Of a stretch of 64,000 bases of DNA, positions 29,783-39,306 are shown piece after piece (the stretch's first letter is position 1; each line of letters starts with the position of its first letter). The position numbers and the translations under genes are program-made. The notes below the pieces were generated by a model. It ran no database searches. It saw only the letters and a program-made list of their open reading frames with translations, and was not told the origin of the DNA. The DNA comes from Virgibacillus doumboii (GTDB lineage Bacteria; Bacillota; Bacilli; Bacillales; Amphibacillaceae), in contig NZ_CADCWQ010000001.1 in assembly GCF_902806455.1 (NCBI RefSeq), positions 2,108,001 to 2,172,000 of the forward strand, read 5' to 3'.

Positions 29783-30447
29783 CACTCTTCTATTACCAGG
29801 TGTTTTTCAAATCTGGAAATATCCTTATCCGCTCCAATTACAATGAGTATATCGTCCCCATCCAAAACATCATCAGCGCTTGGCGATACATTAATGTCTT
29901 TTCCCCGCTTTATAGCCACTACGTTACATCCATAATTTGCCCGTATGTCAAGGTCAACCAACGTTTTACCCTGCATTCTTCTTCCTGCTTTAACCTCAAC
30001 TATACTGTGATCATCGGAAAGCTCCAGATAATCGAGTATATTGCTTGAGATTATATTGTGGGCAATTCGTTTCCCCATATCACGCTCAGGGTGTACTACC
30101 TGATCCGCTCCAATTTTGTTCAGGATTTTTTCATGATAATCATTTTGTGCTTTAACGGTTATTTTCTTTACATTTAAATCTGTTAAAACAACTGTCGTTA
30201 AAATACTGGCCTGAATATTATCACCAATAGCAACGATTACATGATCAATATTTTTTATCCCAAGTTCTTTTAACGTCACCTCATCGGTAGAGTCTGCGAT
30301 TACCGCATGTGAGGCGATATTCTTATATTCATTCACTTTATCTTCATCAATATCAACCGCAAGCACCTGCCTGCCTTCCATGCTTAATTCACGGCAAATA
30401 CTGCCGCCAAAACGCCCTAATCCAATAACTGCATAATCTCTTTTCAT
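29782..30447 (-). CDS. ktrC: Potassium channel regulatory subunit KtrC/TrkA family
   Basis: A 221-residue cytoplasmic RCK protein that gates a KtrB/KtrD-type channel. The RCK_N Rossmann domain (about 3-120) has GLGRFGGSIC and the DIDE nucleotide-binding acid. The RCK_C domain (about 135-219) is where cyclic di-AMP binds in homologues. The place beside rnjA matches ykqB (ktrC) of Bacillus subtilis. GGAGG precedes the ATG. The likely membrane partner is at 53964-55328. Confidence 0.93.
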   Translation of the reverse strand: MKRDYAVIGLGRFGGSICRELSMEGRQVLAVDIDEDKVNEYKNIASHAVIADSTDEVTLKELGIKNIDHVIVAIGDNIQASILTTVVLTDLNVKKITVKAQNDYHEKILNKIGADQVVHPERDMGKRIAHNIISSNILDYLELSDDHSIVEVKAGRRMQGKTLVDLDIRANYGCNVVAIKRGKDINVSPSADDVLDGDDILIVIGADKDISRFEKHLVIEE

Positions 30448-30635
30448 ACTATTTCCTCCATCACACAGTGTCTTTTTTCAGTCTACCATACTACTTTTGG
30501 AAGTGGAATTAATATCTCAACTTTCTTAGTGTGAAATTGACACGTAAGATCTTGAAAGATTGTGGATGGTTGGAGATATACTTACTCGAATTGACTCGGG
30601 AATAACAGTTCGTTATTTTTCATCGTATTTGACAG

Positions 30636-31023
30636 ATAATGCGCAGTAACTTGAAAGTTCTTTATACCCGCCGTCCAGTATCGCTCCGGGCGGATGCTTT
30701 CCGCGGGCACGGTCTCAGCCTCCTCGAGAAAACCACTCTGTGGGGTCTTCGGACTAGTGCTCTACCCGCAGAAGTCACCTCCCTCCGCTCACCCGGACTA
30801 GTGAAGTGGTGTCATGTATTTATTAACACGATTCCTACTCCAACTAATAGTTCACTAAAAGTGAAACCAGCGAAGGAAATACACGGAGACTCCTGTGGGA
30901 GCAGAGGCCTAGGTGAGACCACTGAGTGCGCCAGCACGAAGGGGGCTCATCAGCCGCCCACGGAAAGCGGAGTGTATTTCCGCAGCGGTGGTCCAACGCT
31001 CATATAAAGTTACTGCGCATAAT
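30636..31023. repeat. MITE-like element with 17-bp terminal inverted repeats
   Basis: ATAATGCGCAGTAACTT at 30636-30652 and AAGTTACTGCGCATAAT at 31007-31023 are inverted copies with one mismatch. The interior holds two GC-rich modules (GGGCGGATGCTTTCCGCGGG near 30689 and the AGCCGCCCACGGAAAGCGG core near 30951) also found in the copy at 55595-56101, but without that copy's 61-base insert. Confidence 0.85.
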
Positions 31024-31040
31024 CTATCTTTTGTGTAAAA

Positions 31041-31079
31041 AAATAAGGGCAACTCCCATTTCGGAAGTTGCCCTTATTC
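31041..31079 (-). terminator. ABC exporter operon terminator
   Basis: AATAAGGGCAACT pairs with AAGTTGCCCTTATT around a short loop, with a T7 tract on the minus strand. Confidence 0.9.
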
Positions 31080-32909
31080 TTATATAGCATCGAGCATTTG
31101 GAATTGTGATTTTACCAGTTCATAATATTCCCCGTGCTGACTCATTAACTCATCATGATTCCCATTCTCAAGAATTTTACCATTTTCCAAAACGAAAATA
31201 TTATCTGATTCCCGTATTGTCGATAAACGGTGAGCAATAATAATTGCAGTTCTGCCTTTCAACAGTTTTTGCAACGCTTCCTGGATTTTCATTTCTGTTT
31301 CAGTATCAATACTTGCAGTTGCTTCATCCAGGATCAGGATTCTAGGGTTAGCTAATAATGCCCGGGCAAAAGACAACAGTTGCCGCTCGCCGGCTGAAAG
31401 GATATTCCCTCGTTCTTCTACTTCTGTTTCGTATCCGTTCGCAAGGCGTTGAATAAATTCATCCGCTCCTACGACTTTTGCAGCATTAATAACTTCTTCG
31501 TCTGACGCATCCGGACGCCCGAATCGTATATTTTCCATAATGGTTCCTGAAAAAATAAATGTATCCTGCAATACAACACTTATTTGCTGTCGCAGATTAT
31601 CCAATTTAACATCCCGTAAATCATGACCATCAATTTTTACAGCACCTTTTGTAGGATCGTAAAAGCGGCTAATCAGGTTAGAGATAGTCGATTTCCCGCT
31701 TCCAGTATGGCCAACAAGTGCAATTGTCTGACCTTCTTTAATCTCCAATGAAATTTCATGTAATGCAATTCGTTCCTCATCATAGGTAAATTGCACACGG
31801 TCAAACTCAATACGGCCTTTCATATCTGTGATGTCAATACTATCCTCTTTCTCTTTGACATTCGGCTGTTCATCAAGAAATTCAAATATCCGTTCCGATG
31901 CAGACATCGCCATCAAAAGCTGATTGTACATTTGACCTAAACGGGAAATCGGATCCCAGAACATACCAAGATAGAAAGCAAATGTTACAAATGTACCTGT
32001 TTCCATACCACTGTTCAAAATTAAAAAGGAACCAAAGGAAATTAAAATTATTGTTCCAATCGCATTACTCATTTCCACTACCGGACCAAACATGGCACTT
32101 TTTTTCGTTGCAATCCGCATGCTTTCATAGTTGTCCGAGTTAACACCTTGAAAGTATTCCGTATTTTCTTTTTCCTGAGAAAAAGATTGCGTAATCCGGA
32201 TACCCTGGATACTTTCATTCAGGTGCGAATTCAGCCGTGACTGTTCAATACGCACATTCTGCCATGATCGACGGATATTTCGCCTGAGTTTGGTTGAAAT
32301 ATAGAACATAACCGGCAAAATAACCAGTACTGCCAGAGCAAGCTGCGGACTATATACAAACAGAATAACGATCATCGCAATTAAGGTAACAATGTCCATC
32401 AGTAAATTGATTATTCCATTTGTAAACAGTTCCTGCAGCGAGTTTATGTCATTCATGATACGAACAAGTATTGAACCCGCTGAACGTTTATCAAAGAACC
32501 GGTGTGATAACTGCTGAACATGCGAGAATAAATGCTTTCGTAAATCATAGATTACATTTTGTCCAAGAATGTTTACCCACTTTATCCGGAAGACATTTCC
32601 CACATAGCTTAATACATACAGGATTCCAACAATAAAAACAAGATACGTAAGCAGTGTCTCATCCTTATTGGCAATCGCCACATCAATGGCAACTTTACCA
32701 ATTAGTATTGGAACGATCAGGCGTACTGCGGTTGATACAAGCATTGCTATTAAAGCACCAGGTAAATACGTTTTCGAATATGGTTTTACATAAGAAAGCA
32801 GCCGCCACATTTGTTGCCAGTTAAACGGCTTTTCAACCGCCTGATCAACTGTATAGTGAAAACGTTTTAAATGTCTGTTTTCTTTCGATTGTTTTTTCGC
32901 TTTGGCCAT
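31080..32909 (-). CDS. Heterodimeric ABC exporter subunit, canonical Walker B
   Basis: A 609-residue half-transporter with a basic N-terminus, six membrane spans (about 50-340) and a nucleotide-binding domain (about 375-605). Walker A is GHTGSGKST. The signature is the weaker form LSAGERQL. Walker B is ILILDEATAS with the catalytic Glu intact, and the H-loop is IAHRLS. It pairs with the upstream gene 16 bases away, and together they resemble exporters of the YfiB/YfiC and BmrC/BmrD type. The substrate could be a drug, lipid or peptide and is not deducible. GGGGGGAG precedes the ATG. Confidence 0.92.
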   Translation of the reverse strand: MAKAKKQSKENRHLKRFHYTVDQAVEKPFNWQQMWRLLSYVKPYSKTYLPGALIAMLVSTAVRLIVPILIGKVAIDVAIANKDETLLTYLVFIVGILYVLSYVGNVFRIKWVNILGQNVIYDLRKHLFSHVQQLSHRFFDKRSAGSILVRIMNDINSLQELFTNGIINLLMDIVTLIAMIVILFVYSPQLALAVLVILPVMFYISTKLRRNIRRSWQNVRIEQSRLNSHLNESIQGIRITQSFSQEKENTEYFQGVNSDNYESMRIATKKSAMFGPVVEMSNAIGTIILISFGSFLILNSGMETGTFVTFAFYLGMFWDPISRLGQMYNQLLMAMSASERIFEFLDEQPNVKEKEDSIDITDMKGRIEFDRVQFTYDEERIALHEISLEIKEGQTIALVGHTGSGKSTISNLISRFYDPTKGAVKIDGHDLRDVKLDNLRQQISVVLQDTFIFSGTIMENIRFGRPDASDEEVINAAKVVGADEFIQRLANGYETEVEERGNILSAGERQLLSFARALLANPRILILDEATASIDTETEMKIQEALQKLLKGRTAIIIAHRLSTIRESDNIFVLENGKILENGNHDELMSQHGEYYELVKSQFQMLDAI

Positions 32910-32925
32910 ATTGTTCTCCCCCCTT

Positions 32926-34674
32926 CTATTTCGCTGTCTCCATAATGGCTTCTCTGTCCTGATACTGGATATCGTAAATCCGCTGATATGGTCCTTTATT
33001 ATTCATCAAGTAATCATGTGTGCCACGTTCAGCAATTTCGCCATGTTCCATTACCAAAATTTCATCAGCATGTTTTAAGGATGAAATACGGTGGGCAATA
33101 ATAAAGGTTGTTCTTCCCTGCATTACTTCCTTCAGTGCTTTCTGAATTTTAAATTCTGTTTCCATATCCACGGCTGATGTAGCATCGTCAAGTACTAAAA
33201 TACTTGGATTAATACAAATTGCACGTGCTATTGCAATTCGTTGCTTTTGACCGCCGGAAAGTCCCATACCGCGCTCCCCGAGCATCGTGTCATAGCCATG
33301 CGGCATATCCATAATAAAGTCATGCGCCTGCGCCCGCTTTGCTGCATCAATGATTTGCTCATCAGATACATCTGGCATACCATAAGCGATATTCTCCCTG
33401 ATGGTTGTGGAAAATAAGAATGATTCCTGCAATACAAACCCGATATGTTTGCGAAGAGTTTTTATCTTATAGTGATCCACAGGACTTCCATCAACCAGGA
33501 CTTCACCTTTTTCGGGCTCATAAAATCGAGTGATCAGTTGAGTTATACTTGTTTTTCCTGACCCTGTTGAACCAATCAGTCCGATAACCTTTCCAGGAGG
33601 TGCATCAAATGTAATATTTTTTAGTGCCGTATCATCATCTTTTGTGTATGTTAAGGTAACATCATTAAACGTGACATGACCTTTAATAGGTGTATCCAGT
33701 GCACTGTCTTTTTCAGCAATGTCCTCTCTTGTTTCCAAAATTTCCAGCAGCCGCTCACCGGACGCTTTCGCCTGGGAAAATTGGTTAATAACAAACCCCA
33801 GACCCATCAATGGCCCCATAATGTACCAAACCAGAGTAAAGAACGCCACCAATTCGCCAAGTTCCAAAGAACCATTGATAACGAGGAAACCACCATAAGC
33901 AAGCAGTACCACCGCACAAAAGTTCCCAATAAATTCCATAAGCGGCATATATTTGGACCATATAGCTGAGGTAGTCAAGTATTTTTCTTTATAATCTTCA
34001 TTACTGGTCGAGAATCTGCCAATCTCAAAATCTTCCTTGGATAAGGATTTTACCGTATTGATGCCACTGACATTTTCCTGCACACGTGTATTCAATCGTC
34101 CAAGTGACTTTCTGATTCCTCTGAATGCCGGGTGAACCTGCTTATCAAATTTAAATACCACAACAGCCAGGAATGGCATCGCCGCCATCGTTACCAATGC
34201 AAGCGGTACTGAATAATAGAACATAACGGATAAACTGAACAGAATCAATAAAATAATCCGTATTAGTTCAGAAATGCCAAACGAAAGAAAAAAGCGAAAG
34301 CCCCGGACATCTTCCACCAGTCGTGACATGATGTCGCCTGTCTTTGCATTATCATAATACCTGAATGATAGCACCTGAAGTTTTTTGTATAATGCTTCCC
34401 GAATGACATATACAGCTTTAATCCCAAATAATTCACCAAGATATTGATGAAAAAAGTTGGATATTCCTTTCACAATCATAATCAGTAAAAATGCAATCGA
34501 AATATAAGGTATTAATGAATATCTGTTTTCCATTACTACATTGTCAATTGTCTGTTGGAGCACAATTGGGTATACGACAGTTGCAGCCGTGACAAAGATT
34601 AGAAAGATTAATGACGTAAAGAAAAACTTCTTATACGGCCAGTAAAACTGTTTTAATTTTTTGAAAGTATCCAA
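32926..34674 (-). CDS. Heterodimeric ABC exporter subunit, degenerate Walker B
   Basis: A 582-residue half-transporter with six membrane spans (about 15-310) and an ATPase domain (about 340-575). Walker A is GSTGSGKTS and the signature is canonical LSGGQKQR. Walker B reads ILVLDDATSAVD, with Asp where the catalytic Glu belongs. Combined with the partner's LSAGE signature, this makes one inactive composite ATP site and one active site, the pattern of asymmetric exporters. TTG 34674 is the start, after GGGAGGG; the longer frame lacks a site. It is the first gene of the two-gene operon. Confidence 0.92.
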   Translation of the reverse strand: MDTFKKLKQFYWPYKKFFFTSLIFLIFVTAATVVYPIVLQQTIDNVVMENRYSLIPYISIAFLLIMIVKGISNFFHQYLGELFGIKAVYVIREALYKKLQVLSFRYYDNAKTGDIMSRLVEDVRGFRFFLSFGISELIRIILLILFSLSVMFYYSVPLALVTMAAMPFLAVVVFKFDKQVHPAFRGIRKSLGRLNTRVQENVSGINTVKSLSKEDFEIGRFSTSNEDYKEKYLTTSAIWSKYMPLMEFIGNFCAVVLLAYGGFLVINGSLELGELVAFFTLVWYIMGPLMGLGFVINQFSQAKASGERLLEILETREDIAEKDSALDTPIKGHVTFNDVTLTYTKDDDTALKNITFDAPPGKVIGLIGSTGSGKTSITQLITRFYEPEKGEVLVDGSPVDHYKIKTLRKHIGFVLQESFLFSTTIRENIAYGMPDVSDEQIIDAAKRAQAHDFIMDMPHGYDTMLGERGMGLSGGQKQRIAIARAICINPSILVLDDATSAVDMETEFKIQKALKEVMQGRTTFIIAHRISSLKHADEILVMEHGEIAERGTHDYLMNNKGPYQRIYDIQYQDREAIMETAK

Positions 34675-34776
34675 TGTATTCCCTCCCCCTGATGATTTTC
34701 CATAATATCTAATATAACGGGTTCCGAAATAAATTTCCACTCCTTTTACTCAATTTTTTAAAACTTTTTTATAATA

Positions 34777-34807
34777 TAAAAAAAGCTCCTACTTTAGTAA
34801 TAGGAGC
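34777..34807 (-). terminator. ykuV terminator
   Basis: GCTCCTA (34785-34791) pairs with TAGGAGC (34801-34807), followed by a T-run on the minus strand. Confidence 0.88.
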
Positions 34808-34822
34808 ACAATACCAGCATAC

Positions 34823-35275
34823 TTATTTTCCTGATTTTCCAAGCACCCGATTCACTCGTTTGCGCAGCATATTCATGCCGCCGCCTCCCGACTGATAATG
34901 CCGCAGCTTACCATCAGAATCAAAAACATAGTATGCCGGTACATACCTGTTTTTGAATGCATCGGTTAGTTTACGTTCATTATCAACGAAAATCGGCTGT
35001 GAAATATCGTGTTCACGTGCAACGCTTTTAATCTCATTAAGATCCTTATCCTGTTCCGAACGGGGCATATGCACTGTAATAACATTCAGTTCACGTTTGT
35101 ATTCATCACGGAAATCGTTCACTTTTGGCATTGCAGTCTTGCACGTCCCACAGCTTACAGACCAGAAATGTATTAATGTTGGTTTTTCTCCAATTAAATC
35201 TTTCCTGCTCATTGGTCTGCTGTTAAACCATTTTTCTGCGCCTTCCAATTCAGGCATTGGGTCTCTTAACCGCAT
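34823..35275 (-). CDS. ykuV: YkuV-like thiol-disulfide oxidoreductase
   Basis: A 150-residue thioredoxin-fold protein with no signal peptide, so cytoplasmic. The active site is SCGTCK near residues 42-47 and the cis-Pro is in YVPAYYVF. The start MRLRDPMPEL and C-terminal MLRKRVNRVLG agree with Bacillus YkuV. It probably reduces protein disulfides or supports the peroxiredoxin encoded just upstream. ATG 35275 follows AGGAGG by eight bases. A terminator separates it from ykuU. Confidence 0.9.
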   Translation of the reverse strand: MRLRDPMPELEGAEKWFNSRPMSRKDLIGEKPTLIHFWSVSCGTCKTAMPKVNDFRDEYKRELNVITVHMPRSEQDKDLNEIKSVAREHDISQPIFVDNERKLTDAFKNRYVPAYYVFDSDGKLRHYQSGGGGMNMLRKRVNRVLGKSGK

Positions 35276-35299
35276 CAAGTCCACCTCCTGCCGGTATCA

Positions 35300-35332
35300 T
35301 AAAAAAGCTGACCCTAAAGATAAGTGTCAGCT
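35300..35332 (-). terminator. ykuU terminator
   Basis: AGCTGAC and GTCAGCT form the stem and TTTTTT follows on the minus strand. Confidence 0.85.
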
Positions 35333-35367
35333 CATTCTCTTATTCATAATTATATATGAATAATACG

Positions 35368-35910
35368 TTATAATGTTTCGTGGCCAGGCTTCCAGTTCAC
35401 CGGGCAAAGCTCCCCGGTTTGAAGCGCCTGCAGTACACGAAGAACTTCATCAACATCACGTCCAATGTTGTTATGGAATACTGTATGGTATTGTAATTCA
35501 CCTTCTGGATTGATGATGAATAACCCACGTAGTGCAACCCCTTCATCTTCAATTAGCACACCGTAATCTTTTGATACATTGTGATTCGTATCGGCTGCTA
35601 ATGGATATTCCAGTGCACCCAGTCCATTATCTTCACGCATTGTGTTGATCCATGCTTTATGGGTGTGGATTGTATCGGTTGATACACCAATCACTTCAGC
35701 ATCCAACTCCTCGAATTCCTCATATCGGTCAGACATTGCCGTGATTTCTGTCGGACATACAAACGTAAAGTCCATTGGATAGAAAAAGAGCACGGTCCAT
35801 TTATTATTTTTCATGTTTTCCGACAGGCTTACTTTGCCAAATTCTTTGTTAGGCATGACGGCATCCATTTCAAATTTCGGCGCCTGTCTTCCTACCATTC
35901 TTTCCGCCAT
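35368..35910 (-). CDS. ykuU: 2-Cys peroxiredoxin YkuU
   Basis: A 180-residue AhpC/Prx1-type peroxidase reducing hydrogen peroxide and organic peroxides. The peroxidatic Cys is in DFTFVCPTE near residue 52 and the resolving Cys is in GELCPVNWKPG near 169. Start ATG 35910 follows GGAGGGA, five codons inside the longer frame. It precedes ykuV, the probable thiol partner, as in Bacillus subtilis. Confidence 0.94.
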   Translation of the reverse strand: MAERMVGRQAPKFEMDAVMPNKEFGKVSLSENMKNNKWTVLFFYPMDFTFVCPTEITAMSDRYEEFEELDAEVIGVSTDTIHTHKAWINTMREDNGLGALEYPLAADTNHNVSKDYGVLIEDEGVALRGLFIINPEGELQYHTVFHNNIGRDVDEVLRVLQALQTGELCPVNWKPGHETL

Positions 35911-36041
35911 ATGTAATCCCTCCATCTTTTAGTATGAAGCTTCAAATGTGTCAGGAACCCCTCTCATCATTGACATATTTTTTGGAAAATATACCTTTTA
36001 ACATTTAAAAACTGGTTTACAATGTTATTAATTGTGGAATA

Positions 36042-36070
36042 TTGATATAGTCTATCGAATTCTGTATGAT
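36042..36070 (+). promoter_or_regulatory. ykuT promoter
   Basis: TTGATA and TATGAT are separated by 17 bases, 30 bases before the ykuT ATG. Confidence 0.6.
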
Positions 36071-36100
36071 AAATATTGAAAATTAGAAAGGGGACTACAT

Positions 36101-36937
36101 ATGAACTTATTTGGTATATCATTTGATCTGAGTGAAATTCTTAGTGCAGTTGTACCAGTCCTGGCAAGAATTCTATTATTGGTTATAGCATTTTTAATTA
36201 TTGTTCCGATTGGAAAGAAAATAATTGAAAAAACACTGCAAAATGCAGCTAAAAATCAAAAAAACAGTCCTGGACGAATGAAAACACTGGAAAAACTATT
36301 GGTCAACATATTTTCCTACGTTATGATCTTTATTTTAATAGTGATGTTATTTGCAACGTTGGGAGTTAAAATTGGACCACTGCTTGCTGGTGCAGGTGTC
36401 GTTGGCCTCGCTATTGCTTTTGGCGCACAAGGACTTGTCAGTGATATTGTGACGGGGTTCTTCATATTACTGGAACGTCAGATTGAAATTGATGATTATG
36501 TAACAACTGCAGGCTATGATGGAATAGTAGAGGAAATCGGGCTGCGGACAACCAAAATCCGCAGTTTTGACGGTACATTAAATTTTGTACCAAACCGTTA
36601 TATCGAGGGAGTTGCCAACCATTCTCGCGGTAATATGCGGGCGCTTGTGGATATCAGTATAAACTATGAATATAACATTGATCAGGCTATCGCAGTTTTA
36701 GAAGAGGTCTGTGCGGAGTTTCAGAGTGATGAGCGATTTAAAGATGGTCCAAATGCAATTGGTGTTCAAAGCTTTGGTTCATCTGATATTGTTCTGCGTG
36801 TTGTTGGACAAACTGAAAATGGACTTCAGTGGGCATGCGAACGTGATATGAGAAAAGCTATTAAAGAAGCATTCGACAATAATGGAATTGAACTTTCACT
36901 GCCGCATCAGGTTATTTTTCAAAAGAATAATGATTAA
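36101..36937 (+). CDS. ykuT: MscS-family mechanosensitive channel YkuT
   Basis: A 278-residue small-conductance channel that opens under membrane tension to release solutes on hypo-osmotic shock. Three hydrophobic helices occupy about 10-110. The pore helix carries the Gly/Ala pattern LLAGAGVVGLAIAFGAQGLV near 88-107. The beta domain and cytoplasmic cage follow to about 270. AAAGGGG precedes the ATG. It is monocistronic and convergent with ykuS. Confidence 0.94.
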   Translation: MNLFGISFDLSEILSAVVPVLARILLLVIAFLIIVPIGKKIIEKTLQNAAKNQKNSPGRMKTLEKLLVNIFSYVMIFILIVMLFATLGVKIGPLLAGAGVVGLAIAFGAQGLVSDIVTGFFILLERQIEIDDYVTTAGYDGIVEEIGLRTTKIRSFDGTLNFVPNRYIEGVANHSRGNMRALVDISINYEYNIDQAIAVLEEVCAEFQSDERFKDGPNAIGVQSFGSSDIVLRVVGQTENGLQWACERDMRKAIKEAFDNNGIELSLPHQVIFQKNND

Positions 36938-36939
36938 TA

Positions 36940-36975
36940 AAAATCACCCGGTTCATTAGTAATGAACCGGGTTTT
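36940..36975. terminator. ykuT/ykuS terminator
   Basis: CCCGGTTCATT and AATGAACCGGG pair around a 3-base loop, with T's on both strands. Confidence 0.9.
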
Positions 36976-36981
36976 CACTTA

Positions 36982-37230
36982 TTATTCCCTGTTTAATTTA
37001 TCATTCACCATTTGACATACATCTTCTGCACTATAACCTTCTGCATTTATAACGGGTCCTGCGATACTGGTGGTAGCCATTCCCATTACGTTTTTATCCT
37101 GCCCGGTAATCACACAGCAGTCACAATATGCAGTGTCATCCTCTGAATGCAAATCAACCACATCGTGACCCATTTCCATCAACGCTTCTTTCACATCGGT
37201 CAGGCTTTCTTCCACACCAATTCGTGCCAT
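36982..37230 (-). CDS. ykuS: YkuS, UPF0180 protein
   Basis: An 82-residue protein of the UPF0180 family with a CDCCVITGQDKNVMG run near residues 36-50. The three cysteines could bind metal but this is unproven. Function is unknown. AGGAGGT precedes the ATG. It follows dapL on the same strand by 72 bases. Confidence 0.92.
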   Translation of the reverse strand: MARIGVEESLTDVKEALMEMGHDVVDLHSEDDTAYCDCCVITGQDKNVMGMATTSIAGPVINAEGYSAEDVCQMVNDKLNRE

Positions 37231-37302
37231 TTACTTACCTCCTCTGGAAACTAAACATTTTCGCATCTAGTTTTTCCAAAAGATGAAAAGGTATGCAGAA
37301 TC

Positions 37303-38427
37303 CTAATGGGAGGATAAAGCCTTAATTGTTTGTATAACAGCATTGAGACCAGTTTCAAGGGCATCTTCATCGGGCTGCAATTGTGCACTGTGTAAACCAA
37401 ACGGTGAATCAACTCCAAGCCAAAACATGAAACCAGGAATTTCTTTTAACATGTAACCGAAATCTTCCCCTGTCATTGCAGGATTTGCTTCAAGAAAATT
37501 AATATTGCTTTCTTCCATCGTTTTTGAAAATAACGCCACATGTTCCTGATCATTATAAACCTGATAATAGTTCGAACCATAATCAATCGAAATCGAACAA
37601 TCGTGAGAAATCTCAAATCCACGTACCAATCTTTCAAGCTTTTGTTTCACAACGTCAATTGTGGCTGGTTGAAGTGTACGAATCGTACCTTCTAATCTTG
37701 CTGTTTCTGCAATGGCATTTTGAACAAATCCACTTTCCATTTTTCCGATTGTAACAACAGCACTTTCCAGAGGATCCAAGCCCCTCGATACGATTTGCTG
37801 CATTTCGACGATAAAGCTGCTTGCCGCAACCGTCATATCTCTTGTCAAATGTGGATATGCGGCATGTCCACCTTTTCCTTCAAAATCCAGAAACAACTCA
37901 CTTGTATTGGCAAATAATAACCCCGTACGACTGGAAACAGTTCCAACAGGCAGTTCAGGCGCGATATGCAGGGCAAAAATAACGTCAGGCTTCCATTCCA
38001 TGAATTCCTGGGAATCGATCATTGGCAACGCACCGCCCGGACCTTCCTCTGCCGGCTGAAATACAAAAACTACATGATCAGTTACCGGATGCTCAATCAT
38101 ATATTTCAGTGAACCCAATGCAATCGTCATATGGAAGTCGTGGCCGCACGCATGCATTTGGCCAACATGAGCCGATTTAAATGAATAGTTCGTTTGTTCG
38201 GTAATCGGCAGACCATCCATATCACAACGGAAGCCAATCGTTTTAGTCGGGTTGGTCCCCTTTATACGGACAAGGATTCCGGTGCGCCATTCTTTAATTT
38301 CTACTCCATCCGTTTTCATCGCATGGATTTTTTTTAACAAATAACTTTGCGTCTTGACCTCCTGAAATCCCAATTCCGGTATTTGATGCAATTCCCTTCT
38401 AATCGTTTGTAAAGTGGTAAAATTCAT
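37303..38427 (-). CDS. dapL: N-acetyldiaminopimelate deacetylase
   Basis: A 374-residue M20-family amidohydrolase (YkuR) that removes the acetyl group from N-acetyl-L,L-diaminopimelate in lysine and peptidoglycan precursor synthesis. Metal motifs include GFRCDMDGLP, HACGHDFHMT and PAEEGPGGA, and GHAAYPHL lies in the dimerisation lid. The open frame extends 76 codons upstream, but that part is the out-of-frame end of dapH. ATG 38427 follows GCAGGGATG. It is co-transcribed with dapH (13-base gap). Confidence 0.95.
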   Translation of the reverse strand: MNFTTLQTIRRELHQIPELGFQEVKTQSYLLKKIHAMKTDGVEIKEWRTGILVRIKGTNPTKTIGFRCDMDGLPITEQTNYSFKSAHVGQMHACGHDFHMTIALGSLKYMIEHPVTDHVVFVFQPAEEGPGGALPMIDSQEFMEWKPDVIFALHIAPELPVGTVSSRTGLLFANTSELFLDFEGKGGHAAYPHLTRDMTVAASSFIVEMQQIVSRGLDPLESAVVTIGKMESGFVQNAIAETARLEGTIRTLQPATIDVVKQKLERLVRGFEISHDCSISIDYGSNYYQVYNDQEHVALFSKTMEESNINFLEANPAMTGEDFGYMLKEIPGFMFWLGVDSPFGLHSAQLQPDEDALETGLNAVIQTIKALSSH

Positions 38428-38440
38428 GTTCATCCCTGCT

Positions 38441-39160
38441 TTAGTTATCCAATTTACGAAGTTCTTGCTTAATCTCTGTTTTTGATTTTGTACTATCATC
38501 AATTTCCTTAAGGACTTTAGCCGGAGTTCCAGCAACCAACGTGTTTGGCGCAACATCCTTTGTAACAATTGATCCGGCAGCAACGATTGCTCCTTTTCCA
38601 ACAGTAACACCTTCCAGAACAACCACATTTGCTCCAATAACAACATCATCTTCAATCACAACAGGCTGTGCGGATGGTGGCTCAATTACTCCTGCAAGTA
38701 CTGTTCCGGCACCAACGTGACAATTCTTCCCTACTGTTGCACGTCCACCCAGAACTGCATTCATATCAATCATAGTTCCTTCGCCAACAACAGATCCAAT
38801 ATTGATCATCGCACCCATCATAATAACTGCTCCATCGCCAATTTCGACCTGGTCACGGATAACAGCACCAGGTTCTATTCTGGCATTTACTTCTTTTAAA
38901 TCAAGTAATGGAATAGCAGAATTTCGTCGGTCATTTTCAAGTACATAATCAGCAATTTTCTCTTTATTATTTTCCAAAAATGTACTGATATCTTTCCATT
39001 GTCCGAATAATACACCACTGTTTTTGTCAACAAAAGATTGAATGGAATCACCATAATTCAGGGAATCCAATTGTTCACCTTTAATATATACTTTCACTGG
39101 TGTACTCTTTGTACTATTTGATATAAAGCTGATAATTTCATTTGCATCCATCATTTTCAC
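38441..39160 (-). CDS. dapH: Tetrahydrodipicolinate N-acetyltransferase
   Basis: A 239-residue left-handed beta-helix acyltransferase that acetylates tetrahydrodipicolinate, the entry to the acetyl branch of diaminopimelate synthesis. The hexapeptide-repeat region is about 90-215 ([32 protein letters not shown]). The start is GTG 39160, eight bases after GGAGG, giving [10 protein letters not shown] as in Bacillus DapH. It is the first gene of dapH-dapL; the aminotransferase PatA is at 46828-47991. Confidence 0.95.
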   Translation of the reverse strand: MKMMDANEIISFISNSTKSTPVKVYIKGEQLDSLNYGDSIQSFVDKNSGVLFGQWKDISTFLENNKEKIADYVLENDRRNSAIPLLDLKEVNARIEPGAVIRDQVEIGDGAVIMMGAMINIGSVVGEGTMIDMNAVLGGRATVGKNCHVGAGTVLAGVIEPPSAQPVVIEDDVVIGANVVVLEGVTVGKGAIVAAGSIVTKDVAPNTLVAGTPAKVLKEIDDSTKSKTEIKQELRKLDN

Positions 39161-39252
39161 AATAATATCCTCCAATTTCACGTATTTATTTTACTTTAGC
39201 AGACCATTATTCGACGTGCAACAACCAGCTATTGTCGCCCTTTTTAGATAAA

Positions 39253-39291
39253 TACAAAAAACCCTTGCTTAACATGTATCGGCAAGGGTGC
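39253..39291 (-). terminator. cbpB terminator
   Basis: ACCCTTGC (39261-39268) pairs with GCAAGGGT (39282-39289), with T6 following on the minus strand. Confidence 0.85.
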
Positions 39292-39306
39292 AGAGTACAG
39301 CCTGCT

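Noticed and set aside
30639..31007. Plus-strand open frame of 122 codons
   Set aside because: It lies wholly inside a terminal-inverted-repeat element, has odd composition, and has no ribosome site.
38428..38655. N-terminal extension of the dapL frame
   Set aside because: The 76 extra codons are the out-of-frame 3' end of dapH; DapL proteins start at about 38427.
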